In this document: positions 1 to 8,829 of the stretch, piece after piece
Numbering within the stretch: position 1 is the first letter of the stretch
Layout of the letters: every line of letters starts with the position of its first letter
Assembly: GCF_040253635.1 (NCBI RefSeq)
Contig: NZ_JBEJGX010000003.1
Location: 8,643,501 to 8,707,500 of the forward strand
DNA length: 64,000 bases
Source of the DNA: Streptomyces sp. Edi2
GTDB lineage: Bacteria > Actinomycetota > Actinomycetes > Streptomycetales > Streptomycetaceae
Direction: 5' to 3'
Position numbers and translations under genes: made by a program
The notes under the pieces: generated by a model
Told to the model about the DNA's origin: nothing
Database searches by the model: none
Seen by the model: the letters and a program-made list of their open reading frames with translations, nothing else

Positions 1-575
1 AGCTCCCGGCCCGCGGCGCGGGCCCCTTCCATCCCGTCGAGGAAGGCATCCATGACCTGGTCGTACCGCGACAGGGAGAAGATCAGCGTGACGTTGACGC
101 TGATCCCCTCGGCCAGGCACGCGGCAATCGCTCCCAGGCCCTGCCGGGCGGCCGGAATCTTGATGAACAGGTTGGGCCGGTCGACCAGCCACCACAGTGC
201 CCGCGCCTCCGCGATCGTGGCCGCCGTGTCATGCGCGAGCCTCGGGTCGACCTCGATCGAGACCCGTCCGTCGACGCCGTCCGTCGCCTCGTAGACCGGG
301 CGCAGCACGTCGCACGCCCACCGCACGTCGAACGTGGTCAGCGCTCGCAGCGCCTCACCGACCCCAACTCCGCGGGCCGCCAGGTCGCCGATCTGCCCGT
401 CGTATGCGTCACCGTGCGTGATCGCCTTGGCGAAGATCGTCGGATTGGTGGTCACGCCCACCACATGGTCACGCTCCACCAGTTCTCGAAGGCTCCCGGA
501 CACCAGTCTCTCCCGGCTCAGATCGTCGAGCCAGACCGACACTCCCGCTTCACTCAGTGCGGACAACGGATTCAT
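1..575 (-). CDS. tal: Transaldolase, N-terminal part (cut by the window edge)
   Basis: The minus strand encodes about 191 residues starting at the ATG at 575 and running off the left edge. The reading includes [12 protein letters not shown], the strand that carries the early conserved Asn/Pro of transaldolases, then [24 protein letters not shown] with the expected Schiff-base lysine, and [21 protein letters not shown]. Transaldolase moves a three-carbon dihydroxyacetone unit between sugar phosphates in the non-oxidative pentose phosphate pathway, in the cytoplasm. The C-terminal half is outside the window. Sugar-oxidation genes occur again at 28-34 kb, but they are too far away to share a transcript. 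No rival family fits this motif set. Confidence 0.9.
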   Translation of the reverse strand, partial: MNPLSALSEAGVSVWLDDLSRERLVSGSLRELVERDHVVGVTTNPTIFAKAITHGDAYDGQIGDLAARGVGVGEALRALTTFDVRWACDVLRPVYEATDGVDGRVSIEVDPRLAHDTAATIAEARALWWLVDRPNLFIKIPAARQGLGAIAACLAEGISVNVTLIFSLSRYDQVMDAFLDGMEGARAAGRE

Positions 576-997
576 GGCACTGCCGCTCCTCTCCGCCGTG
601 CGGCCGAGACTGCGCAGGGGATCTTTGCTCAAACCGGCTTCGGCCGGTGCCACGCCACGCCAGTGACGGGGCCTGCCGCCTCATCGAGACCACACCTCCC
701 ACCAGGTTGGGCGGGGGCGAGCCCGGCCGCCACTGGTGGGCCAGGAACCCATCACAGACGCGACGGCTGCCGCGGCCAGGGCATCGAAGTTCAGCGCCGA
801 AGCAGGGGCTGGCGACTACTGGCACAAAACGAAGCGCTACCGGTGGTGGTATCCCGTCCAGGTTCTGGATACGGCTCGACTCTCCATGCTCCTGGCGTTG
901 CTCCGTGGCCGGTTAGCCGCCCGACCATGCGTCTCTGGCCCCAGGCGCGGCGCGAGCGAATGGTGGTACGGCACTCGTGCCTCGAAGGGGTGCAGTC
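576..997. other. Intergenic region with no supportable gene
   Basis: Open frames exist here on both strands, but none has a ribosome-binding site, a family motif or steady codon use. The transaldolase start faces this region from the left and the Rv1733c-like gene reads away to the right, so it should hold the promoters of both. No clear -10/-35 pair could be assigned. Confidence 0.5.
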
Positions 998-1474
998 ATG
1001 CCTTCGATGCCGGCCAGTCTGTGGAGGCGGCGGCGCAATCCGCTCAAACGGCGTTCGGACATCGTGGAGGCGTGGGCCGCGCTGCCGGCCCTGCTCGTGC
1101 TGTCGATCGCCGCCCCGGCAGCGGGCATCGCCACGTGCGCGGCCCTCCAGGACTACGCAGCCCATCAGCGTGCCAGCATCCACCGCATCATGGCGGTGGT
1201 GCAGCAGGACGGATCGAGCCTGCCCGACGGGTCAGCTGGGGACGGCAAGGTTCCGTTGGTTCAGGCGCCGGTCCGCTGGAAGGCACCCGATGGTTCGACA
1301 CACACCGGTACGGCACATGTCGCACCAGGACAGAAGGCCGGAACGCGTACCACCGTGTGGGCTGACCACGCCTCACGGCTCGTGCCGCAACCGCCGACCG
1401 CCGCACAGTCCACGGCTTACGCCGTCATCGGCGGCATCGGAGCGTCCGCTGGGGTCGGCCTCCTGGCGCGATAG
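998..1474 (+). CDS. Rv1733c-like membrane protein, C-terminus apparently altered
   Basis: This encodes about 158 residues from the ATG at 998, which has an AAGGGG ribosome-binding site nine bases upstream; a GTG at 977 is less likely. The N-terminus has the Arg-rich start and the conserved NPLKRRSDIVEAW stretch of Rv1733c-type proteins, then a hydrophobic helix (about residues 30-52), a soluble part with VPLVQAPVRWKAPDGSTHTG, and a second hydrophobic stretch cut off after GLLAR. Relatives usually continue for a charged cytoplasmic tail, so the 3' end may be frameshifted or rearranged. Rv1733c belongs to the DosR dormancy regulon of Mycobacterium tuberculosis; its molecular function is unknown. 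The stress-type genes that follow fit that theme. Confidence 0.65.
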   Translation: MPSMPASLWRRRRNPLKRRSDIVEAWAALPALLVLSIAAPAAGIATCAALQDYAAHQRASIHRIMAVVQQDGSSLPDGSAGDGKVPLVQAPVRWKAPDGSTHTGTAHVAPGQKAGTRTTVWADHASRLVPQPPTAAQSTAYAVIGGIGASAGVGLLAR

Positions 1475-1619
1475 GGCGTGTCGCCCGCATGGTCCTCGCT
1501 CTGGAAAAGGTGGCGACTTCCGGGAACTTCACCCAGATCGAGGGTGGGCAGCTTTGCAGGTGAACTTGAGGATGAGGAGAACCGCTGCTGTCTGAACCCG
1601 TTGTACCCGGGCGGTTCGT

Positions 1620-1769
1620 CCTGCCGTGAGGGCACACGCACCCGTATGCCATGCCTTGGGCCGCCTCCTCTGGCGGGAGGACGAGGGCTTCGCCAAGTTC
1701 ACCGCCGTCGGCAACGAGCTGTTCGAGCAACTGGAGGCCGAACTCCACACCAAACGCACCGCTGCCTGA
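1620..1769 (+). pseudogene. C-terminal remnant of an unidentified gene
   Basis: One frame reads LGRLLWREDEGFAKFTAVG and then a Leu/Glu-rich helix ending KRTAA and a TGA at 1767. It looks like the last 40-50 residues of a soluble helical protein. No start codon with a ribosome-binding site precedes it and the frame closes upstream, so it is probably a remnant left by a deletion. The family was not recognised. Confidence 0.3.
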
Positions 1770-1962
1770 CGCAGGCCGCCGCCGTCGAACGGTCCCCAGT
1801 GCCCCAGTCTTCGGCGACTACCGGTCGGCAGACACACCGGGGAACAAATCAACCGCTAACAGCGCCGGACTATCGAGGACGATGGCCTGGCCACGTGCAA
1901 CGACGGCAGGGAGCGGATCACTATCCGCCTGCGGGCCGAGCCAACGCAGCAGAGGAGAGAGC

Positions 1963-3213
1963 ATGGCCGCGAACAACGCATTCGTGATCGTCGGAGCCAG
2001 CCTGGCCGGCGCGAAGGCAGCCCAGACCCTCCGGGAAGAGGGCTTCGACGGCCCGATCGTGCTGCTCGGAGATGAAGCTGAGCGCCCCTACGAACGCCCG
2101 CCGCTCTCGAAGGGCTACCTGCTGGGCAAGGACGAACGTGACACCGTCTACGTCCATCCTTCCCAGTGGTACGCCGAGCAGGACATCGACCTGCGGCTGG
2201 GCGCCACCGTCACCGCGATCGACCCGCGCGCCCATGAGGTGACGCTCGCTGACGGCGGCCGCATCGACTACGCGAAGCTACTCTTGACCACCGGCTCTTC
2301 ACCTCGCCGACTGCCAGTACCCGGAGCCGACCTCGGCAACGTCCACTACCTGCGCAGTCTCATCGACAGCGACCGCATCAAGGATTCCTTCGAGTCCGCG
2401 TCCCGCATCGTGGTGATCGGTGCCGGCTGGATCGGGCTGGAGACAGCGGCCGCCGCCCGCGCGGCGGGCGTGGAGGTCACTGTGCTGGAGATGGCGGAGC
2501 TGCCGCTGCTGCGTGTGCTGGGCCGCGAGGTCTCCCAGATCTTTGCCGACCTGCACACCGATCACGGGGTCGAACTGCGCTGCGGTGTCCAGGTCGCCGA
2601 GATCACGGGGAACGGCAGCCGGGCGAACGGTGTGCTGCTGGCCGACGGCAGCCGCGTCGCTGCCGACGCCGTCATTGTCGGGGTCGGCATCACCCCCAAC
2701 ACCCAGCTCGCCGACGCTGCCGGCTTGGAGGTCGACAACGGCATCCGCGTCGACGCCCACCTGCGCAGCTCGCACCTGGACATCTCCGCCGCCGGGGACG
2801 TCGCCAACGCCTTCCACCCCTTGCTCGGCAAGCACATCCGTGTCGAGCACTGGGCCAACGCCGTCAACCAGCCGCAAGTCGCGGCAAAGGCGATGCTCGG
2901 CCAGGACGTCACGTACGACCGCGTTCCGTACTTCTTCACCGACCAGTACGACCTGGGCATGGAGTACACCGGCTACGTCGAGCCTGGCGGCTACGACCAA
3001 GTGGTCTTCCGCGGCCGGAGGGACACCCGCGAATTCATCGCCTTCTGGCTCGCCGAGGGCCGCGTCCTGGCCGGGATGAACGTCAACGTCTGGGACGTCA
3101 CCGACCCGATCCGCGACCTTGTCACCTCTGGCCGAGCAGTCGACGCAAAGGAACTCGCCGATGCCGCCGTGCCCCTGACGCACCTTCTCGGGCGCCCCGA
3201 CGGGACGGGTTGA
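1963..3213 (+). CDS. NAD(P)/FAD-dependent oxidoreductase, ferredoxin-reductase type
   Basis: This 416-residue protein starts at the ATG at 1963, with AGAGGAGAG just upstream. It begins with an FAD-binding Rossmann motif (VIVGASLAGAKAAQTL), has the conserved RPPLSKGYL segment near residue 47, a second dinucleotide motif VIGAGWIGLETAAAARAAG near residue 150 for NAD(P)H, and the late FAD motif (AAGDVAN) near residue 283. This order is that of BphA4/rhodocoxin-reductase-like enzymes, which move electrons from NADH to a [2Fe-2S] ferredoxin for P450s or ring-hydroxylating oxygenases. No ferredoxin or oxygenase gene lies next to it, so the partner is unknown. Length is normal for the family. Confidence 0.9.
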   Translation: MAANNAFVIVGASLAGAKAAQTLREEGFDGPIVLLGDEAERPYERPPLSKGYLLGKDERDTVYVHPSQWYAEQDIDLRLGATVTAIDPRAHEVTLADGGRIDYAKLLLTTGSSPRRLPVPGADLGNVHYLRSLIDSDRIKDSFESASRIVVIGAGWIGLETAAAARAAGVEVTVLEMAELPLLRVLGREVSQIFADLHTDHGVELRCGVQVAEITGNGSRANGVLLADGSRVAADAVIVGVGITPNTQLADAAGLEVDNGIRVDAHLRSSHLDISAAGDVANAFHPLLGKHIRVEHWANAVNQPQVAAKAMLGQDVTYDRVPYFFTDQYDLGMEYTGYVEPGGYDQVVFRGRRDTREFIAFWLAEGRVLAGMNVNVWDVTDPIRDLVTSGRAVDAKELADAAVPLTHLLGRPDGTG

Positions 3214-3310
3214 TCAACAAGGTCGTATCGGTACAGCCTTTCCTGCCGGCCCGGTACCTCGATCCGATGAGAGGCGATCAGACAGCCGTCGGCTGCGGTC
3301 GGCTCGCGGC

Positions 3311-3814
3311 TCACCGGCGGCGTATTGGTTCGACCTCTTCAAGCTGCCCTGTGGCGACATCGAGAACGAACCCACGCACGGATTCGCGGTGGGGGAGGAA
3401 GGTACTCGACTTGATGCGGCTGATGGACCGTTGTACGTCGGCTGTTACGTCGTGGAAGGATTCCACCGGCCAGAGGGGCCGGAGACCGTCCTCGCTGCGG
3501 ATCGGCTCTTTGAGCGTGTAGCCGGGGTAGGCCAGCATCCGGCAGTCAGTGTGGTGGATGAGGATGATCTCGTTCGTTCCCAGCAACTGCTGGCTCACCG
3601 CCAGCGATCGGATGACGTCGTCGGTGACCACTCCGCCTGCATTGCGGATCACGCTGGCCTCGCCTTCCTTCAGACCGAGGACGGCGTAGATGTTCAGTCG
3701 CGCATCCATGCAGGCCACAACGGCGACATGCTGGGAGGGTTCCATCGGAAGTGGGCCGGTGAAACGAGAGGCATAGGCTCGATTGTTCGCGAGATACTGC
3801 TCGGTGACCGACAT
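3311..3814 (-). CDS. Beta-class carbonic anhydrase
   Basis: This 167-residue protein starts at the ATG at 3814 (MSVTEQYL); a longer frame upstream lacks a ribosome-binding site and matches nothing. Beta-carbonic anhydrase signatures are visible: CMDAR supplies the first zinc Cys and the Asp-Arg dyad, and HHTDC supplies the zinc His and second Cys. The enzyme interconverts CO2 and bicarbonate in the cytoplasm. The short length matches the small actinobacterial type. It is convergent with the oxidoreductase at 1963. A link to the Rv1733c-like protein and universal stress protein nearby is inference only. Confidence 0.9.
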   Translation of the reverse strand: MSVTEQYLANNRAYASRFTGPLPMEPSQHVAVVACMDARLNIYAVLGLKEGEASVIRNAGGVVTDDVIRSLAVSQQLLGTNEIILIHHTDCRMLAYPGYTLKEPIRSEDGLRPLWPVESFHDVTADVQRSISRIKSSTFLPHRESVRGFVLDVATGQLEEVEPIRRR

Positions 3815-4266
3815 CCTTTGCCGCCTTCCCACAGTGGTCTGTCTTGGCACGGATGGGCGCTGTGGACGCAGGGTCCTCCGGTTTCGCAAGCCCCCTGCCC
3901 GGTGCGGACGGCTGTGCCGGCACTGGCACGTGGCCTGTGCCAGGCCGCGCAGCAGTCTGGGCGAGAACTACGTCCCTCACTTCGATGGTCGCTCCGAATG
4001 CGGACGGCGCCATCTCCGGGCGGGCACCGCCACCCCCCCCCCGGGCCGGGCAAGGCAGTGAGAGGAGCGTGCCGCGAGACGTCTCCTCGACCGACGGGCG
4101 TACGCAGCCGCACAGCTCAATCCAATCCGGAGCCGCCAGATTCGCAACCGTGTGTCCCGAGCGTCCGGACGCTCGGCACCAGCGCTGAGCAGCAGCAATT
4201 CTCCTTGGCGGGCGACACGAAGCCCGTCGTTTTGCGGCGCCGGGTGGACCGCGGGAGGCTGAAAAG
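3815..4266. other. Intergenic region with a ten-base cytosine run
   Basis: This 450-base spacer separates the divergent carbonic anhydrase and phosphatase genes. It contains a run of ten C at 4033-4042, prone to replication slippage and sequencing error. No convincing short ORF, promoter box or hairpin was identified. Confidence 0.5.
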
Positions 4267-5409
4267 GTGATTCGTCGGCGTGTGGCGGCCCGTGCGCCCG
4301 GCGCGCCACTGCCGTCGCGCGCCGAGAGCGGTGCCGAGTCATCTCTCAGAGCCGTCGTCAGGGCGCCGATGGTCTATGTGGTCGCAGCGACCGTACCGAT
4401 CGTGCTGCTGGAGCTGATGATCGATGACCGCACCGTGCGGCTCATCCCCCTGCTGATCCTGCTTCCCGCGTTCCCGGCCGCGGTCGGCACCGTGCGCCAG
4501 ACCGTCTATGCGGTGGGCTGGGTGCTGATAGTGATCACCGCAGTTCTGCTCTACCGGCCGCTTCCCTCGTCGTACGACTTCGCGATCGTCATCGTGCTGG
4601 CCTTCGTTCTCGGCCTGCTGTGCGTGGTGACCTGCCACTGGAGGGTCCGTCGGGAGCGGGAGCTGCTGCGGGTCCGGTCCACGGCTGTCGCCCTCCAACG
4701 GCAGATGCTGCGGCCCCTGCCGATCCTCACCGACCGGGTGATCGTCGACGGCGTGTACCTGCCGGTGGAGGCGGACAGGCTGGTCGGAGGAGACCTCTAC
4801 GAGGTGGTGGACTCCCCGTACGGCACGCGGCTGCTCGTCGGCGATGTCCAGGGCAAGGGCCTGCCCGCGCTCGGAGCCGCCTTCGCCGCGCTCGGAGCCT
4901 TCCGCGAGGCCGCCCTGCGTGAGCCCACGCTCACCGCGCTCGTGGACGCCCTGGAACAGGCCGTGGTCCGGCACAACGCCTTCGCTCAGCAGACCGGCGA
5001 ACCGGAGCGATTCGTCACCGCTCTCATCCTGGGTATCGACACCTCGACTGAGACGCAGGCCGTCAACTGCGGCCATCCTCCGCCCTACCTGCTGGAAGCC
5101 GGGCCGGTCACGCCTGTGCAGCTCGGCGACCCAGGCGTACCACTCGGTCTCGCGGACCTCTCTCCCAAACCCAGGACCGTTGCCTGGTTCCCCTTCCCGC
5201 CGGGCGCCACCCTCATCAGCTGCAGCGACGGCGTGACCGAGGCCCGCAGCATCACCGGCGCCTTCTATCCCCTCGAAGAGCGCCTACAGGCATGGGCGGG
5301 TATCTCCCCCTGGGAAGTCGCCGGTCACCTGACCGAAGACCTCAGCCGCCACACCGCAGGCGAACAGCGGGACGACATCACCGCGCTCGTCGTCCGCAGG
5401 GCTGACTGA
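4267..5409 (+). CDS. Membrane-anchored PP2C-family (SpoIIE-type) serine phosphatase
   Basis: The protein has 380 residues from a GTG start. The N-terminal part holds hydrophobic helices between about residues 35 and 125, followed by an Arg-rich juxtamembrane segment and a SpoIIE-type phosphatase domain (about 165-378). Metal-binding and core motifs are present: GGDLYEVV, VGDVQGKGLPALG, NCGHPPPYLL, SCSDGVTEA and the terminal RDDITALVV with two Asp. Such enzymes dephosphorylate anti-sigma-factor antagonists and so control alternative sigma factors. No partner kinase or antagonist is adjacent, so the target is unknown. There is no PAS or GAF sensor domain; sensing, if any, would lie in the membrane part. 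Confidence 0.88.
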   Translation: MIRRRVAARAPGAPLPSRAESGAESSLRAVVRAPMVYVVAATVPIVLLELMIDDRTVRLIPLLILLPAFPAAVGTVRQTVYAVGWVLIVITAVLLYRPLPSSYDFAIVIVLAFVLGLLCVVTCHWRVRRERELLRVRSTAVALQRQMLRPLPILTDRVIVDGVYLPVEADRLVGGDLYEVVDSPYGTRLLVGDVQGKGLPALGAAFAALGAFREAALREPTLTALVDALEQAVVRHNAFAQQTGEPERFVTALILGIDTSTETQAVNCGHPPPYLLEAGPVTPVQLGDPGVPLGLADLSPKPRTVAWFPFPPGATLISCSDGVTEARSITGAFYPLEERLQAWAGISPWEVAGHLTEDLSRHTAGEQRDDITALVVRRAD

Positions 5410-5466
5410 ACAGGTGCTTCCCCGTAAGGGCAGCACATCACACGACATGGCTCGGAGGTATCCGCA

Positions 5467-5946
5467 ATGACGAACGCCGCCCCTCCCGCACCGATCGTGG
5501 TCGGCACCGACGGCTCTCCCGCCTCCGGGCCGGCCGTACGCTTTGCCCTTCAAGAGTCACAACTGCGCGGGACCGGGCTCCGCGCCATATGCGCGTACGA
5601 CTTCACCATCAGGTACGGCGGTTTCCAGTGGCCTACTGCCTCCGGTTTCCACGATCTGGACACCCAGCTGCGCGATACCACGTTGGAGGCGGTTACCAAG
5701 GCGCTGGAGGAGGCCCAGGAGCAGGTCGGCGGCGCGCCGGTGGAGGTCGACATCAGAGTCGAGGCGGGCCGCCCGTCGCAGGTCCTGCTGGACGCGAGCG
5801 AAGACGCCTGCCTCCTGGTGGTCGGCAGCCGGGGCTCGGGCGCATGGGGGCGCCTCACCCTGGGCTCCACCAGCACTGAGGTCGTGCATCACGCCCATCT
5901 CCCGGTCGTCGTCGTGCCCGGCGGGCAGCCGGGCCGGCCGTCGTGA
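5467..5946 (+). CDS. Universal stress protein (UspA family)
   Basis: This single-domain protein of 159 residues starts at an ATG preceded by CGGAGG. It opens with IVVGTDGSPAS, the first nucleotide-binding loop, and ends with GSRGSGAWGRLTLGSTS, which fits the G-2x-G-9x-G(S/T) motif of ATP-binding Usp proteins, then the closing strand LPVVVV. Usp proteins bind ATP and support survival under stress and low oxygen. The stop overlaps the GH15 start by four bases, so the two are translationally coupled with the membrane protein behind them. Confidence 0.92.
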   Translation: MTNAAPPAPIVVGTDGSPASGPAVRFALQESQLRGTGLRAICAYDFTIRYGGFQWPTASGFHDLDTQLRDTTLEAVTKALEEAQEQVGGAPVEVDIRVEAGRPSQVLLDASEDACLLVVGSRGSGAWGRLTLGSTSTEVVHHAHLPVVVVPGGQPGRPS

Positions 5947-7757
5947 ACGACTCCCTTGCCGCCGCACCCGCACGGGTGGGCGGCTACGCGGCGCTGCGGG
6001 ACTATGCGGTGATCGGGGACGGCCGCTGTGTCGCGCTCATCGCCCGCGACGGAGCGGTGGACTGGCTGAGCTGGCCTGACTTGGACTCGCCGACCCCGTT
6101 CGCTGCCGTTCTCGACCATGTCCGCGGCGGCAGATTTCTCTTGCGGCCCGACGTGCCGTACACCGCAGCACGCCGCTATCTTCCCGGCACGAACGTGCTG
6201 GAGACGACGTTCGTCACCGCAGGCGGCACGGTCCGGGTGACCGACGCGCTGACCCTGCCCGACACCGCCTCGCTGGCGCCCGGACGGGAGCTGGTCCGGC
6301 GGATCGAGGGCCTGGCGGGCAGCGTCCCGATGCGCTGGAGCATCGAGCCGCGCTTCGGCTACGGCGCCCACGTTCCGCACCTGGCGCGCCGTGCGGGCGT
6401 ACCGGTGGCCATCTGCGGCCCCGATGCCGTCGCGGTCTGCGCCTGGAACGCGGGCGAGCCGCAGTGCACAGCCGATGCCATCACCGCCCACTTCCGGTCC
6501 GATGCCGACACCCGCGCCCTGGTCGCGTTGCCCTACGCGCACCAAGAGCCGCTGGTCCTACCCACCCGCGCCGAGTGCGAGGCCCGCCTGGACCACACCG
6601 TCGCCACCTGGCGGCAGTGGGCGGAGCACCGCACCTACACCGGGCCGTGGCACGACGCTGTGCTGCGCAGCGCCCTCGCCCTCAAGCTCCTGGTCTTTGC
6701 CCCCTCCGGCGCGGTCGCCGCCGCCGCGACCTGCTCACTGCCCGAGGAACTCGGCGGGGAACGCAACTGGGACTACCGCTTCAGCTGGATCCGCGACTCC
6801 GCCTTCACCCTGGACGCCTTCCTCCAGCTGGGCTGCGCACCGGAAGCAACCAGCTACTTCTGGTGGCTGATGCACGCCTCCCAACTCACCCACCCCCGCC
6901 TGCACGTCCTGTACCGCCTCGACGGTGGCACCCGCGCAGCCGAGCGGACCCTGCCCCTGTCGGGCTACCAGGGCTCGGCGCCCGTGCGCGTCGGCAACGC
7001 CGCCGCTGACCAGCTCCAGCTCGACACCTACGGGGAACTGCTGCAGACCGCCTGGTTGTACAGCGCCGCAGGCCACCGGCTCGACGCCGACATCGCCCGC
7101 CGGCTGGCCGAGACCGCCGACTTCATCTGCACCATCTGGCAGCGGCCGGACGCGGGCGTCTGGGAGGTCCGCAGCGGCCCCGAACACTTCACCCAGTCCA
7201 AGATGATGTGCTGGAACGCCCTGGACCGCGCTCTCGACCTGGCTCAGCGACGGCTGATCCCGGACCGGCACGCGGCCCGGTGGCGGCACGAACGGCAGGC
7301 CATCGCCGAGTTCGTCGAAACGCGCTGCTTCAGCGAGCATCTGAACAGTTACGTGCGCTCCGCAGGCAGCGAGGACCTGGACGCCGGCCTGCTCCTCGGC
7401 CTGCTCCACGGTTACCGCCCGCCCGGCGACCCGCGCATGGGCGGCACGGTCGCCGCGATCCAGCGGACTTTGCAGGACGGCCCCTACGTCAACCGCTACC
7501 TCGGCCCCGATGGCCTCCCCGGGGACGAGGGCGCCTTCCTCGCCTGCTCGTTCTGGCTCGCCGAAGCCCTGGCCCTGTGCGGCCGCGCCGACGAAGCCGC
7601 CCATCTGATGGACCGGCTCGTGGCCCTCGCCAACGACGTCGGCCTCTACAGTGAGGAAATCGCCCCCGCGACCGGTGCCTTCCTCGGCAACCTGCCTCAG
7701 GGCTTGTCTCACCTGGCCCTGATCAGCGCCGCCTGCGCGATTGGGGAGGCCAAATGA
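5943..7757 (+). CDS. Glycoside hydrolase family 15 protein (trehalase/glucoamylase-like)
   Basis: The protein has 604 residues from a GTG overlapping the usp stop. The N-terminal beta-sandwich domain (about 10-220) carries the family-typical IGDGRCVALIARDGAVDWL start. The (alpha/alpha)6 barrel follows, with ERNWDYRFSWIRDSAFTLDA near residue 275, WEVRSGPEHFTQSKMMCW near residue 402 and GLYSEEIAPATG near residue 565, which hold the usual catalytic Glu positions. Actinobacterial members include trehalases and uncharacterised enzymes, so the substrate is uncertain. There is no signal peptide, implying a cytoplasmic role, perhaps in storage-sugar use during stress. A broken copy of its C-terminus lies at 39.6-39.9 kb. 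Confidence 0.9.
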   Translation: MNDSLAAAPARVGGYAALRDYAVIGDGRCVALIARDGAVDWLSWPDLDSPTPFAAVLDHVRGGRFLLRPDVPYTAARRYLPGTNVLETTFVTAGGTVRVTDALTLPDTASLAPGRELVRRIEGLAGSVPMRWSIEPRFGYGAHVPHLARRAGVPVAICGPDAVAVCAWNAGEPQCTADAITAHFRSDADTRALVALPYAHQEPLVLPTRAECEARLDHTVATWRQWAEHRTYTGPWHDAVLRSALALKLLVFAPSGAVAAAATCSLPEELGGERNWDYRFSWIRDSAFTLDAFLQLGCAPEATSYFWWLMHASQLTHPRLHVLYRLDGGTRAAERTLPLSGYQGSAPVRVGNAAADQLQLDTYGELLQTAWLYSAAGHRLDADIARRLAETADFICTIWQRPDAGVWEVRSGPEHFTQSKMMCWNALDRALDLAQRRLIPDRHAARWRHERQAIAEFVETRCFSEHLNSYVRSAGSEDLDAGLLLGLLHGYRPPGDPRMGGTVAAIQRTLQDGPYVNRYLGPDGLPGDEGAFLACSFWLAEALALCGRADEAAHLMDRLVALANDVGLYSEEIAPATGAFLGNLPQGLSHLALISAACAIGEAK

Positions 7758-8239
7758 TGAGCATCTGGGCCGCACTGGCGGGCGGGTTCGCCGGAACGCT
7801 GGTCTTGACCACTGGACTGCGGGCGGCCAACACCTTCAACCTCACCCGCATCGATCTGCCGTTCCTGCTCGGCACCGCCTTCACCAGCGACCGGACCCGC
7901 GCCAAGGCTCTCGGCTACGGTGCGCACTTCGTCAACGGCCTGGTCTTCGCCCTGCTCTACTACGGGGTTTTCCTCGCCATCGGTTACAGCAGTTGGTGGC
8001 TGGGCACCGTCTTCGGCCTCGTCCACGGTCTGTTCGCTGCTACCGCGCTGGTCAACGTCCTGCTGCCCCTGGTCCACCCGCGCATGGGCAGCTCCCAGAC
8101 GAGCGCCCCCGATGTCGCGCTGCTCGAACCGCCTGGCTTTCTCATGCTCAACTACGGCCCTGGCACACCCGCCGTCACCCTCGTCGCACACCTCGCTTAC
8201 GGCACCATTGTCGGGGGGTTCCTCACCTGGCCGGGCTGA
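7754..8239 (+). CDS. Small membrane protein coupled to the GH15 gene
   Basis: The protein has 161 residues. Its ATG overlaps the GH15 stop in an ATGA arrangement. Hydrophobic helices occur at about residues 4-25, 55-78, 83-103 and near the C-terminus (AVTLVAHLAYGTIVGGFL). Conserved-looking features are the NLTRIDLPFLLGTAF loop and LMLNYGPGTPAV before the last helix. The family was not recognised by name. Two further partial copies occur in this window, at 36.9 kb (last helix only) and 39.1-39.6 kb (frameshifted), in the second case again next to a GH15 fragment. The association is therefore ancestral, not accidental. Function unknown. Confidence 0.75.
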   Translation: MMSIWAALAGGFAGTLVLTTGLRAANTFNLTRIDLPFLLGTAFTSDRTRAKALGYGAHFVNGLVFALLYYGVFLAIGYSSWWLGTVFGLVHGLFAATALVNVLLPLVHPRMGSSQTSAPDVALLEPPGFLMLNYGPGTPAVTLVAHLAYGTIVGGFLTWPG

Positions 8240-8277
8240 GAACCGCCGGCCGGCGCCGCGCGGGGCCTGCTGCGTGC

Positions 8278-8340
8278 TCCGGCAGGCCGTACGCGGGCCG
8301 GGTGGCGTGGAACCAGGACCAAGAACCCGCACAAAGCAGC
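8278..8340. repeat. Conserved spacer, copy A
   Basis: Read on the minus strand, this spacer downstream of the small membrane-protein gene closely matches 36838-36900 (shared TTGCGGGTT-like core, CCTGGTTCCACGC, GGCCCGCGTACGGCC) and more loosely 39025-39085. In all three places it lies just behind a membrane-protein gene or fragment. It may hold a shared promoter or terminator of the ancestral module. Confidence 0.5.
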
Positions 8341-8478
8341 CTGCCATGCGGGGCGAAGGCGGAAGGGTCCTCAAGGCACATTCACATGAAGCGGCGCCCA
8401 CCGGTCCGCATCCTGCGCCGCTTCCGGCGGCTTCGGAGCCTGCGTGGCATGTCATGCGGGGTCCGGAAGGAGGCGGCC

Positions 8479-8826
8479 ATGACTTTGCCCATGCATGACC
8501 GGCAGGTCCTAGCCCAGATCGAGAAGCACTTCATGACCCAGGACCCTGAGCTCGCGCTGCTGCTGAGCACCTTTGGCGCTTCCCGGTCCATCCGCCACCG
8601 GATCGCCCTTGCTCTGCGCCACCACGCCGGCGCCGTTGTGGCCTACGCGGCTGTGACGGCGGCCGCGATGCTGCTCGTCGCAGCCTGCGCGACCCAGAGT
8701 GTGGCCGTACTGATAGGGGCCGGGGGCATGGCGCTCGCAGTCGGAGTGGCGAAGCTCACGGCATACCTCCGCGCCACGTTCGGCCGCCGGGCCCACCAGG
8801 CCCGCTGCCGTGATTCTCAGGGCTGA
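8479..8826 (+). CDS. DUF3040-family membrane protein
   Basis: The protein has 115 residues from the ATG at 8479, which sits behind GGAAGGAGG. The N-terminal half is soluble and helical (VLAQIEKHFMTQDPELALLL), the pattern seen at the start of DUF3040 proteins, followed by hydrophobic helices (about 52-70 and 74-92) and a basic tail. DUF3040 proteins are small actinobacterial membrane proteins of unknown function. A second member lies at 31.85-32.25 kb. Confidence 0.7.
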   Translation: MTLPMHDRQVLAQIEKHFMTQDPELALLLSTFGASRSIRHRIALALRHHAGAVVAYAAVTAAAMLLVAACATQSVAVLIGAGGMALAVGVAKLTAYLRATFGRRAHQARCRDSQG

Positions 8827-8829
8827 GGA

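Noticed and set aside
231..1595. Open frame of 454 codons on the plus strand
   Set aside because: It is antisense to the transaldolase and overlaps the Rv1733c-like gene in another frame; Arg/Pro-rich composition is typical of shadow frames in high-GC DNA.
2299..3183. 294-codon minus-strand frame opposite the oxidoreductase
   Set aside because: It is a pure antisense shadow with Val/Gly/Asp-rich composition and no motif.
6735..7775. 346-codon minus-strand frame opposite the GH15 gene
   Set aside because: The sense strand has full GH15 motifs; the antisense frame has none.
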